This document shows, piece after piece, positions 1 to 6,246 of a stretch of DNA of 7,186 nt. Positions within the stretch are counted from its first letter, which is position 1, and each line of letters begins with the position of its first letter. The position numbers and the translations under genes are program-made. The notes below the pieces were generated by a model. The model made no database searches and had not been told where the DNA came from. It saw only the letters and a program-made list of their open reading frames with translations. The stretch comes from Competibacteraceae bacterium UBA2788 (GTDB taxonomy: Bacteria > Pseudomonadota > Gammaproteobacteria > Competibacterales > Competibacteraceae). Location of the stretch: contig DEHY01000063.1 in the NCBI GenBank assembly GCA_002352185.1, forward strand, positions 1 through 7,186. The letters run 5' to 3'.

Positions 1-715
1 TGAAGGCGATCTTGGCGATGCGCGAACTGGAGGCCAGCGGCTTGCCCGCTTCCAGTCCGAAGCCGTTGACCACGTTCACGACGCCGGCGGGCAGCAAGTC
101 GTGAATCAGCTCCAGCAGCACCAGAATGGAGACGGGCGTCTGTTCGGCGGGTTTCAGCACCACGCAGTTGCCGGCGGCCAGCGCGGGAGCCAGTTTCCAA
201 ACCGCCATCAGAATCGGGAAATTCCAGGGGATAATCTGGCCGACCACGCCCAGCGGTTCGTGAAAGTGATAGGCGACGGTGTTGTCGTCGATTTCCGACA
301 GCGCTCCTTCCTGAGCGCGGATGCAGCCGGCGAAATAGCGGAAATGGTCAATCGCCAGCGGCAGATCGGCGGCCAGCGTTTCCCGCACCGGCTTGCCGTT
401 GTCCCAGGTTTCGGCGACCGCCAGCATCTCCAGATTCGCCTCCATCCGGTCGGCGATGCGGTTGATCCGGTTGGCCCGTTCCGCGACGGAGGTGCGGCCC
501 CAGGCGTCGGCGGCGGCATGAGCGGCGTCCAGCGCCAGTTCAATGTCTTCGGCAGTGGAGCGCGGAATTTCGCAGAAACCCTTGCCGGTGACCGGACTGA
601 CGTTTTCAAAATATTCGCCTTTCGTCGGCGCGACCCACTGGCCGCCGATGAAGTTGTGATAGCGGGATTTGAAGCTGATTTTGGAACCGGGCTGGCCGGG
701 CGATGTGTAAAGCAT
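1..715 (-). CDS. NAD-dependent aldehyde dehydrogenase, ExaC/AldB type (partial, N-terminal 238 residues)
   Basis: Oxidises an aldehyde to the carboxylic acid with NAD(P)+ in the cytoplasm. Only residues 1-238 are inside the window; a family member is about 500 residues, so the rest lies past the left edge. Visible family motifs are PWNFP at residues 163-167, whose Asn165 corresponds to the oxyanion-hole Asn, and KPAEQTP at 188-194, whose Lys188 and Glu191 lie in the cofactor-binding region. The N-terminal stretches FIGGQWVAP (22-30), [14 protein letters not shown] (101-114) and [16 protein letters not shown] (122-137) are typical of the bacterial acetaldehyde dehydrogenase group (ExaC, AldB, AcoD). 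The catalytic Cys and Glu are not yet reached. The ATG is preceded by AGGAGA (723-728) at 7 nt, which supports this start. It follows the methyltransferase gene by 58 nt and is probably the last or a late gene of the same operon, where it would take the aldehyde made by the alcohol dehydrogenase. The family call is firm; the substrate is unknown. Confidence 0.93.
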   Translation of the reverse strand, partial: MLYTSPGQPGSKISFKSRYHNFIGGQWVAPTKGEYFENVSPVTGKGFCEIPRSTAEDIELALDAAHAAADAWGRTSVAERANRINRIADRMEANLEMLAVAETWDNGKPVRETLAADLPLAIDHFRYFAGCIRAQEGALSEIDDNTVAYHFHEPLGVVGQIIPWNFPILMAVWKLAPALAAGNCVVLKPAEQTPVSILVLLELIHDLLPAGVVNVVNGFGLEAGKPLASSSRIAKIAF

Positions 716-773
716 GGGAATTTCTCCTGTGGTTTGGTGGTTCTTGACGACGGATTGGTGCGTCGCCGTTTTT

Positions 774-1772
774 TCAGACAGCGAGCGGCAATTTTGCGGG
801 CCTCACTGTTGCGTGAGGTCGGTCAATCACCAGCCAGCCGCCGTGATGCTCGAAATACTCAAAAGGGCCGCCAAGCGTCCGCCCCAGCGCCAGCAGCCGC
901 TCGCGGTCGAACACTTGCCGATGACCGTAGCGGGGATTGGGCGTCTCTTCGAGCGGAACCGCGATGATCAGCCGCCGGGCGGTGAGTCGCCACAGATTGG
1001 CGACCGCTTTTTCGGTGTGCTCGAATTCGAGGTGTTCCAGCAGATGCAGCGCGGTCACGACATCGAAGCGGGCCGACAGCGGGGCCAATTCCCGCTCGAT
1101 GTCGTCGGTCAGAATGTCGGCGACGCCGAATTGAACCGAGGTCAAGCCGTCATGGCTGGCGTAATCGGCGGCAAACGCCATCAGCGCCGGATTCAGATCG
1201 CAGCCGGCGATCTCGCCCAGCGTCGCCGCACGAACCCGCGCCAGCAGCAGCGGAAAGAAACCAAAGCAAGTTGCTGCGTCGAGTACGGTCGGCGGTGATG
1301 CGGCGGCGGGCAGCGCCTCAATCAATTCCAGCGCGTACCGATAGATCGCGCCGAACAGGCTGATGAAGTCGCTCGCGGCCTCGTCAGACCGACCCGGTGG
1401 TTGCCCCAGCCCGGCGCTGTTCTGCGTCGCGTTCAGGGTGTTGGCGTAGAACAGCCACCAGGCGCGACGCTCGTTGCCGGCCATCGAGCGCACGATGTCG
1501 CCCACCGAACGCTCGAACTCATCCTGTTCGCTGTAACCGCTGTCCACGCGCCGGCGATGCGCCGCCAACAGCGGCAACAATTCGCTGACGACGTAGTAGC
1601 CGAGATTGTTGTCAATCTGGCTCGCGCTGAACTCGTGAATGATGATGAACTCGTCGGCGAGCGGGGTCGCGGTGAGCGGATACAACTGGAAATGGGCGCT
1701 GGCGCCCAGCGGGGCGGCCTGCTGTTCCAGACCGTTGACCAGCAGCGCGTGGCGATGGCGGGACAGCATCAT
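774..1772 (-). CDS. Class I SAM-dependent methyltransferase-like protein with extra N-terminal region
   Basis: This 332-residue soluble protein has a Rossmann methyltransferase domain at about residues 160-275, preceded by about 155 residues I cannot assign. The SAM-fold motifs are [10 protein letters not shown] at 163-172 (motif I), the acidic end of strand 2 in AGCDLNP (Asp192), AD at 218-219, [14 protein letters not shown] at 236-249 (motif IV region) and LIIAVP at 268-273. Motif I is unusual: the first two glycines of GxGxG are Ala167 and Cys169, leaving only Gly171, so SAM binding may be altered. The N-terminal region is rich in aromatic and acidic residues (for example [16 protein letters not shown] near 54-69) and has no signal peptide or membrane segment. 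The gene starts 19 nt after the VWA stop, with GGAG at 1784-1787 lying 11 nt upstream; the second Met (ATG at 1769) is an alternative start. Gene position suggests it modifies or matures something used by the dehydrogenase, but substrate and activity are unknown. Confidence 0.8.
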   Translation of the reverse strand: MMLSRHRHALLVNGLEQQAAPLGASAHFQLYPLTATPLADEFIIIHEFSASQIDNNLGYYVVSELLPLLAAHRRRVDSGYSEQDEFERSVGDIVRSMAGNERRAWWLFYANTLNATQNSAGLGQPPGRSDEAASDFISLFGAIYRYALELIEALPAAASPPTVLDAATCFGFFPLLLARVRAATLGEIAGCDLNPALMAFAADYASHDGLTSVQFGVADILTDDIERELAPLSARFDVVTALHLLEHLEFEHTEKAVANLWRLTARRLIIAVPLEETPNPRYGHRQVFDRERLLALGRTLGGPFEYFEHHGGWLVIDRPHATVRPAKLPLAV

Positions 1773-1791
1773 GAGTTCGGGCGCTCCGTCG

Positions 1792-3312
1792 TCAGGGCCG
1801 GGCGACCGACCGCCGCAGCAGGTCTTCAGTCACCCGGCCCAATTGCTGCAAGTTGCGGACGACTTCGGTGTGGTGGCAGACCGGCTCGTACAAGGACATA
1901 TCGCAACTGCCCATCTTCCAGCTACCGCGTGATTCCGGCGACAGCCAGAGCAATTTCTTGGCGCGACGGCGGATGCCTTCCAGCGCCCACACCTGCGGCG
2001 GATTGCGGTTGCCACGGCCATCGCCCAGGATGATGACGGTGGTTTGCGGGGTCACTGCCGATAAATAGCGGTTGTGAAAGAGCGCCAGCGCGTGGCCGTA
2101 ATTGCTGTCCACGTCGGTATCCAGCAGGCCGCCGTTGAACACCGCGCCAATCGCTTCATCAATGCTCTGTTGCTCGAACTGTGCGCTGACCTCTACCAGA
2201 TCGCTGACGAAGGCGAAGCTGCGCACCTGATCGAACAGGCTTTGCAGGTTGTAGACCAGATGCAGCATGAAGCGGGCGGTGTTGCGCACCGACAGACTGA
2301 CATCGCAGATCACCGCCAGCCGGGGTTTTTCATCGCGGTAACGGGTCATCACCGGCTGAAACGGGATGCCTTCGTATTGCATATTGCGGCGTAGAGTGAG
2401 CGGAACGCTGATCCGACCGCGTTGGCTGATATGGCGGCGATAGGACCGCGCCCCACGCATCCGCCGACACAGCCGCAGCACGATCTCGGTCATTTCCCGG
2501 CGTTCCTGCTCCGAGAAACGGACAGTGGGTGGGGCGCGGCGTGACGGGTCAAGCGCCCTGGGCGGCGGTTGCAGCGTCAGTTCCCGTTCCAGATAGCGTT
2601 TCAGCAATTCCAGCAGATTGGCGATGCCGCCGTCCAACCGGCTGGATAAGCGCTTGATCAGATTTTCGTCTACATCCAGATCGCCGAGTTCATCCAGCAG
2701 TTCGGTCACGGCGTCGGCGATCACCTCCGCATCCAGCGCCGCGATAGCCTCGGCGAAGTTCAACTCGCCGGCCCGCCCGGCATTCTTCATCCGCCGCGCT
2801 TTCAGCAGTTGCATCGCCTTTTGCATCACCTGGTCGAGCAAGTCCCGGTTACGGCTCAACACCAGATTCTGACCGAACTCGGCCAAGCTGAGATCGTTGG
2901 CATCCTGATGCGAGTTGAAATGGGTCGCCATTGATTCGTCGTCGAAATAGTTGCGGATGTCGAGCGCGTCTTCGTGAGCGTTACCGCCGTCCGGCTGGCC
3001 GCTGACCGGATTCTGCTCCACGACCGCTTCCGGCGGCTCCGGCGCAGTTTCGGGCTGTGGCGGCGGCTCCACGGCCAGCTCCGGCGTCGGCGATGCCTTG
3101 GGCAGGCTGAAGAATTGCTCGAACAGTTCCTCAAACACCGGCAGATCGTGTAAGTCCTTGATCAGGGTGCTACGCAGGACGGTGCGCACCGTGTCGCGGT
3201 CATGCAGCGCAACCCAGGCCAGCGCCTGCATCGCGTCCAGCGACTCAGAAGGCGAAATCCGCACTCCCCGGCTTTTCAGCAGGAAAATGAAGCGGTTGAT
3301 CACGGCGTCCAT
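1792..3312 (-). CDS. CoxE-like von Willebrand factor A (VWA) domain protein
   Basis: This 506-residue partner of a MoxR-type AAA+ ATPase has three parts. An N-terminal helical region (about 1-70, starting MDAVINRF) is followed by a low-complexity Pro/Glu linker (about 72-100) and a further charged helical region to about 250. The CoxE-like VWA domain lies at about 265-495. The MIDAS metal site is visible as D337-x-S339-x-S341 in CDVSLSVRN, with Asp431 in ILGDGRGN as the late acidic residue. The usual MIDAS Thr seems to be Ser403 in DSNYGHAL. An arginine-rich segment (281-311) precedes the VWA fold, as in CoxE proteins. The reading frame stays open upstream to 3504, but the ATG at 3312 is preferred: it shares one base with the ATPase stop (TGATG), which implies translational coupling, and the upstream extension looks like antisense of the ATPase C-terminus. 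In characterised systems (CoxDE, NorQD, CbbQO) such pairs act as metal-insertion or activation machines; the client here is inferred, not shown. Confidence 0.88.
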   Translation of the reverse strand: MDAVINRFIFLLKSRGVRISPSESLDAMQALAWVALHDRDTVRTVLRSTLIKDLHDLPVFEELFEQFFSLPKASPTPELAVEPPPQPETAPEPPEAVVEQNPVSGQPDGGNAHEDALDIRNYFDDESMATHFNSHQDANDLSLAEFGQNLVLSRNRDLLDQVMQKAMQLLKARRMKNAGRAGELNFAEAIAALDAEVIADAVTELLDELGDLDVDENLIKRLSSRLDGGIANLLELLKRYLERELTLQPPPRALDPSRRAPPTVRFSEQERREMTEIVLRLCRRMRGARSYRRHISQRGRISVPLTLRRNMQYEGIPFQPVMTRYRDEKPRLAVICDVSLSVRNTARFMLHLVYNLQSLFDQVRSFAFVSDLVEVSAQFEQQSIDEAIGAVFNGGLLDTDVDSNYGHALALFHNRYLSAVTPQTTVIILGDGRGNRNPPQVWALEGIRRRAKKLLWLSPESRGSWKMGSCDMSLYEPVCHHTEVVRNLQQLGRVTEDLLRRSVARP

Positions 3313-4394
3313 CACGAGTCGCCGGTGCGGCCGTCGGTGCGGCCCCGATAGCTGGTGAAATAGCGTGCGGTGTGTTCCTGGCGGCGCTGCTCCAGATGAT
3401 TTGCATCCGGCTCGGCGGGATGCAGCGGCGGTCGCAGCGGGATTTCGGCGACAGGGGGAGCCGCCGTCGGCTGACTCTGCGCCTGAAGCGACTCGATGAT
3501 CCACGGCAACTGCTCATTGACCTGCTGGGTGTCGCGCTCGTACTTGATCAGCAGATGCAGCGTTTCTTCCAGCAAAGCCGGGGTCAGCGCATCGGCGTTG
3601 AGCAGCACCAGCGCTTGCGCCCAGTCCAGCGTCTCACTGATGCTGGGCGCTTTGCGCAAATCCAGGGCGCGCAAGCGGCGGATCACCGCAACGACTTGCG
3701 CGGCCAGGGTTTCCTGAAGCGCCGGTATTTTCATCCGCACGATTTCCAGTTCGCGCTGTTGGTCCGGGTAGCCGATGAACAGATGCAGACAGCGGCGCTT
3801 GAGGGCGTCGCTCAGATCACGGGTGTTGTTGCTGGTGATGATGACGTAGGGGATGGTGGCGGCTTTCACCGTGCCGATTTCGGGCACCGTGACCTGAAAA
3901 TCGCTCAGCACTTCCAGCAGGAAGGCTTCAAATTGCTCCTCGGCGCGGTCGAGTTCGTCGATCAGCAATACCACCGGATCGGGCGAGCTGATGGCCTGGA
4001 GAATGGGGCGGCGCACGATGAAATGCTCCGAGAAAAACACATCCTCATGCAGGTGCAATTGCTCGACCGCCGCGTGCAGATCGCTGACGCCTTCAAACAG
4101 GCGGCTGATCTTGTCGCGCAAAATCTGGGTATAGAGCAATTGCTTGCCGTATTCCCACTCGTAGAGCGCACGCGCTTCATCCAGCCCGCCGTAACATTGC
4201 AGCCGAATCAGGGTGCGTCCCAGCGCCGCAGCGACCACTTTCGCCAGTTCGGTCTTGCCGACGCCGGCGGGTCCTTCGATCAGGATCGGCTTGCGCATGT
4301 GCAGCGCAAGAAAGGCGACGGTCGCCAGTTTGCGGTCGCAAAGGTACCGCTGATCGCGCAACTGCGCGATGGTTTGCTCGATAGATGCGAACAT
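3312..4394 (-). CDS. MoxR/CoxD-family AAA+ ATPase
   Basis: This 360-residue cytosolic AAA+ ATPase is likely a hexameric chaperone or activase. Motifs in order are Walker A GPAGVGKT at 41-48, Walker B VVLLIDELDRA at 141-151 (Asp146, Glu147), sensor 1 ITSNNTRDLS at 186-195, the arginine-finger region LKRRCL at 198-203, and a lid domain at about 210-300 with SISETLDWAQAL (251-262), typical of MoxR proteins. Residues from about 303 to 360 form a Pro/Ala/Gln/Arg-rich tail that looks disordered. The sequence resembles the CoxD-like branch (which pairs with CoxE) more than NorQ or CbbQ, though I judge this by eye. The start is supported by GGAG at 4402-4405, 7 nt before the ATG. It lies 100 nt after the dehydrogenase gene and overlaps the VWA gene by one base, so ATPase and VWA protein are almost certainly made as a pair. 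Confidence 0.93.
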   Translation of the reverse strand: MFASIEQTIAQLRDQRYLCDRKLATVAFLALHMRKPILIEGPAGVGKTELAKVVAAALGRTLIRLQCYGGLDEARALYEWEYGKQLLYTQILRDKISRLFEGVSDLHAAVEQLHLHEDVFFSEHFIVRRPILQAISSPDPVVLLIDELDRAEEQFEAFLLEVLSDFQVTVPEIGTVKAATIPYVIITSNNTRDLSDALKRRCLHLFIGYPDQQRELEIVRMKIPALQETLAAQVVAVIRRLRALDLRKAPSISETLDWAQALVLLNADALTPALLEETLHLLIKYERDTQQVNEQLPWIIESLQAQSQPTAAPPVAEIPLRPPLHPAEPDANHLEQRRQEHTARYFTSYRGRTDGRTGDS

Positions 4395-4408
4395 GCTGCG
4401 ACTCCAAG

Positions 4409-4442
4409 CCCGGACCTGCCGACGGATGGCCGGGGATCCGGG
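4409..4442 (-). other. Inverted repeat in the gap between dehydrogenase and ATPase genes
   Basis: Arms CCCGGA (4409-4414) and TCCGGG (4437-4442) are perfect 6-bp complements with a 22-nt loop. On the minus-strand mRNA the stem ends just before the Shine-Dalgarno (4402-4405) of the ATPase gene. No T-run follows it on that strand, so it is not an intrinsic terminator. It could tune ATPase translation or separate mRNA levels of the enzyme and its helpers; this is inference. Confidence 0.35.
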
Positions 4443-4494
4443 TAATCAAGGGAAAATGCTCAGTGACAGAGCCTTAGCCCAACGGGAGCCTGTT

Positions 4495-5757
4495 CTAGTA
4501 AGCGCCGAGCAGAGAATGCCGCACGACCGGCGCTACGGCGTCATAGGTGCATTCGCGGGCGTTGCCCGGCGTCGAGCCGTCACCCAGCACATGTTTGGTG
4601 ATGCGGTCAACGTCGCGGTCGTCGGCAGCGATCTTCGCGCCACCCAGTTCGGCATAGCGTCCTTTACCCATCTGCGACTTGGTGTATGGGCCGACGCTGG
4701 CGAAGTTGGCCGGAATGCTGAGATCCTTGCTCAGCCGGATGGCGGCTTCCACCGCACGCTCGGCGGCGGAAACGTCCGACAGACCGTCCACGTTTTCGCC
4801 CATCGCTTTGGCGATGTCGCGGAACCGCTTGTAGTTGGTCGGCATGTTGTATTCCCAGACCCGGGGCAACGCGATGGCGTTGTTCAGGCCGTGGTGCGAG
4901 TCATAGAAGGCGCTGACGGCGTGGGAAATGGAGTGGATGATGCCGAGACCGCCGCTGTTGAATGCCTGCGCCGAGACGTAGGAGGCGTACATCATGTTGG
5001 TGCGGGCTTCAAAATTCAGCGGCTCCAGCACGGCGCGACGCAGGTTTTGCGCCACCAGTTCGATGCCCAGGAGTGCGCTGCCCAGACTCGGGATGAAGTC
5101 GATCCGGGAAACGTAAGGCTCGGAAGCATGGGCCAGCACGTCGAAGCCGCAGTAGGCGGTCAGATCCTGCGGCATGGAGAAGTGCAGCACCGGATCGTTG
5201 ATGCTCAGCGTCACCGGGACGTTTTCATCCAGCCCCAGCCATTTGTAGGGCGCTTTTTCCGAGGTGGTGTCGGTGATCACATAGGCCCAACTGGTCTCCG
5301 AACCGGTGCCGGCGGTGGTGTTGATGGCGATGTGCGGCGGATTGTTGGGATTCTCGGATTTGTTGAAACCGTCGAACTCGTTGATGTTGCGGCCATCGTG
5401 GGAAACCACGATGCGCGCCCCCTTGGTGGCGTCGGTCACGCTGCCGCCGCCGACCGAAACGAAGCTGTCGCACTTCTCCCGGACATAGAGATCGGCAATG
5501 TCCATGACGTTGTAGTCCTTGGGATTGGACTCGACCTTGTCGTAGACCACGACATCGACATTCCGGTATTTGAGCTTGCCGACGATGTCTTCAACGATGC
5601 CGGTGCCGCGCAGGCCGGAGGTCGCCAGCACGCAGCGCTTGAAGCCGAGCTTGTTGGCTTCCAGCCCGACCATTTCGTAGGCGCCAGGGCCGAGCAGGCC
5701 ACGGGGGATGCGATGAAATTCCTTGATGGGAAACTGCCAGAGTTTGTGTGCTTCCAC
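4495..5757 (-). CDS. Iron-type (group III) alcohol dehydrogenase, NDMA-dependent methanol dehydrogenase-like
   Basis: This 420-residue cytosolic enzyme oxidises an alcohol to an aldehyde. The cofactor motif is GGGSVTD at 103-109. By alignment with FucO the metal ligands are Asp206 and His210 (in FDVLAHASE), His275 (HSISH) and His289 (DSHHGLNNAI), so all four are present. TTAGTGSETSWAYVITD (147-163) and YDKVESNPKDYNVMD (72-86) closely match, from memory, the actinobacterial ThcE/Mno proteins that use nitrosodimethylaniline as artificial acceptor and keep a tightly bound nicotinamide cofactor. The start is GTG: an in-frame TAG at 5782-5784 lies nine codons upstream with no other start between, and AAGAGGA (5765-5771) sits 7 nt before it. 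It is the first gene of the minus-strand operon, ahead of the MoxR-VWA pair. Alcohol substrate, metal (Fe, Zn or Mg) and nicotinoprotein behaviour are inferred; family membership is clear. Confidence 0.95.
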   Translation of the reverse strand: MEAHKLWQFPIKEFHRIPRGLLGPGAYEMVGLEANKLGFKRCVLATSGLRGTGIVEDIVGKLKYRNVDVVVYDKVESNPKDYNVMDIADLYVREKCDSFVSVGGGSVTDATKGARIVVSHDGRNINEFDGFNKSENPNNPPHIAINTTAGTGSETSWAYVITDTTSEKAPYKWLGLDENVPVTLSINDPVLHFSMPQDLTAYCGFDVLAHASEPYVSRIDFIPSLGSALLGIELVAQNLRRAVLEPLNFEARTNMMYASYVSAQAFNSGGLGIIHSISHAVSAFYDSHHGLNNAIALPRVWEYNMPTNYKRFRDIAKAMGENVDGLSDVSAAERAVEAAIRLSKDLSIPANFASVGPYTKSQMGKGRYAELGGAKIAADDRDVDRITKHVLGDGSTPGNARECTYDAVAPVVRHSLLGAY

Positions 5758-5764
5758 GGTTGAA

Positions 5765-5771
5765 TCCTCTT
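5765..5771 (-). promoter_or_regulatory. Ribosome binding site that fixes the GTG start of the alcohol dehydrogenase
   Basis: The minus strand reads AAGAGGA seven bases before the GTG at 5757-5755. The frame is closed by TAG at 5784-5782 with no ATG in between, so this site decides the start. A further purine-rich AAGGA lies just upstream. Confidence 0.75.
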
Positions 5772-5787
5772 CCTTTGATGACTATGA

Positions 5788-5829
5788 GCGGATGAAATAT
5801 CCGCCTTATTTTCCCCGCCGGTGGCGGGG
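5788..5829 (-). promoter_or_regulatory. Two tandem hairpins in the alcohol dehydrogenase leader
   Basis: On the minus-strand transcript a 7-bp perfect G/C stem with a 3-nt loop comes first (arms CCCCGCC 5813-5819 and GGCGGGG 5823-5829 on the plus strand). A 6-bp perfect stem with a 5-nt loop follows (GCGGAT 5788-5793, ATCCGC 5799-5804). They sit 31-72 nt before the GTG. The G/C stem is followed by AAAATAAG in the mRNA, not by U residues, so it is not a terminator. Possible roles are mRNA stability, translation control or a DNA operator. Confidence 0.5.
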
Positions 5830-5949
5830 CGTTGCCTTTGAGGCTGTCCAGGTTGCGCCTGCACAGCGTAGCAATCGTGATTTGCAGCGTGGGCGGATGG
5901 CCGGACTGACCAATGCCTAATGATGCGTGTCTTAGCAAAAAAAGCGCCA

Positions 5950-6005
5950 TAATTAAAAATAAGTTATTATTATTTTATATATTATTGTTTTGTAATTAAA
6001 AATAA
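5950..6005. repeat. 13-bp perfect direct repeat within the A+T block
   Basis: TAATTAAAAATAA occurs at 5950-5962 and again at 5993-6005, 43 bp apart start to start, close to four helical turns. Low complexity makes a chance match easier, but 13 of 13 identity with helical phasing is suggestive of paired protein binding or intrinsic bending. Confidence 0.55.
5967..5995 (-). promoter_or_regulatory. Candidate sigma70 promoter for the alcohol dehydrogenase operon
   Basis: On the minus strand TTACAA (5995-5990) and TAATAA (5972-5967) are separated by 17 bases. Transcription would begin near 5960 and give a leader of about 200 nt. Because the block is almost all A and T, hexamer-like matches are expected by chance and several alternatives exist, so this is tentative. 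Confidence 0.2.
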
Positions 6006-6069
6006 TTTTACTGGATTTAGAGGTAGTCGGCTGAGCGAGTCGTTGGGCAAAGAAACTGCGAAAAAACCG

Positions 6070-6163
6070 TGACACGCACTGTGTCAAGCTGTTACATCTC
6101 AAAGTTACACCTTGAGATGAACGCAACCATCCAAACTGTAGAAGGATCCACCGGAAAATCCTT
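6070..6163. repeat. Cluster of three short inverted repeats
   Basis: Three perfect inverted repeats lie close together: TGACAC/GTGTCA (6070-6075, 6081-6086, 5-nt loop), CATCTCAA/TTGAGATG (6095-6102, 6112-6119, 9-nt loop), and AAGGAT/ATCCTT (6142-6147, 6158-6163, 10-nt loop). None is followed by a T-run on either strand, so they are not terminators. They lie upstream of the pyk promoter and could be operator half-sites or part of an upstream transcript. Confidence 0.4.
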
Positions 6164-6205
6164 GATGTTGCCGGGTTCGTTTTAGCCTGACTGGTGCGAA
6201 CTGCC

Positions 6206-6223
6206 GCTCGAACCGGTTTGAGC
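6206..6223. promoter_or_regulatory. 18-bp operator-like palindrome overlapping the pyk -35
   Basis: GCTCGAACCGGTTTGAGC is a palindrome with a single mismatched pair (G6210 with T6219) and an AACCGGTT core. The even, CG-centred symmetry resembles operators of LacI/GalR-family regulators, several of which control central carbon genes. Its right end is the candidate -35 hexamer (6218-6223), so a bound protein would block RNA polymerase. The regulator's identity is unknown. Confidence 0.5.
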
Positions 6224-6246
6224 ATGACGGTTGCGTCCGCTAAACT
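6218..6246 (+). promoter_or_regulatory. Probable sigma70 promoter of pyk
   Basis: TTGAGC (6218-6223) and TAAACT (6241-6246) are separated by exactly 17 bases; each matches the consensus hexamer at four of six positions. Transcription would start near 6253 and leave a leader of about 70 nt before the pyk ATG. Overlap of both hexamers with symmetric sequences adds weight to this being a regulated promoter. Confidence 0.5.

Larger units (their letters stand above)
5949..6010. other. A+T-rich block (59 of 62 bases A or T)
   Basis: Only three G and no C occur in 62 bases, in sharp contrast with the GC-rich genes on both sides. Such a block is a likely promoter/UP-element area, a bent-DNA site or a site for nucleoid proteins such as H-NS or IHF. 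It lies about 190-250 bp upstream of the dehydrogenase start. Confidence 0.8.

Noticed and set aside
746..776. Possible terminator between the methyltransferase and aldehyde dehydrogenase genes (stem CGACG/CGTCG and a T-run)
   Set aside because: The T-run follows the stem only on the plus strand, where no gene would use it. The stem is just 5 bp, and the minus-strand operon reads through it.
3313..3504. A 64-residue N-terminal extension of the VWA protein
   Set aside because: It would overlap the ATPase gene by almost 200 bases and is Arg/Pro-rich out-of-frame coding. The TGATG overlap at 3310-3314 gives a better start.
3372..4445. A 357-codon plus-strand open frame opposite the AAA+ ATPase
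   Set aside because: It is antisense to clear Walker A and B motifs, with no family features of its own.
4369..5763. A 464-codon open frame on the plus strand opposite the alcohol dehydrogenase
   Set aside because: It is the antisense of a gene with all family motifs; its own translation has no recognisable domain, and long antisense frames are common in GC-rich genes.
5813..5829. G/C hairpin as an intrinsic terminator
   Set aside because: On neither strand is the stem followed directly by a T-run; the T-rich stretch lies on the 5' side on the plus strand.
5992..6006. A HexR-like site (TGTAATTA half) for control of pyk
   Set aside because: Only the left half resembles the known HexR palindrome; the right half does not, and the A/T block makes such partial matches likely by chance. 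It is also over 300 bp from the pyk start.
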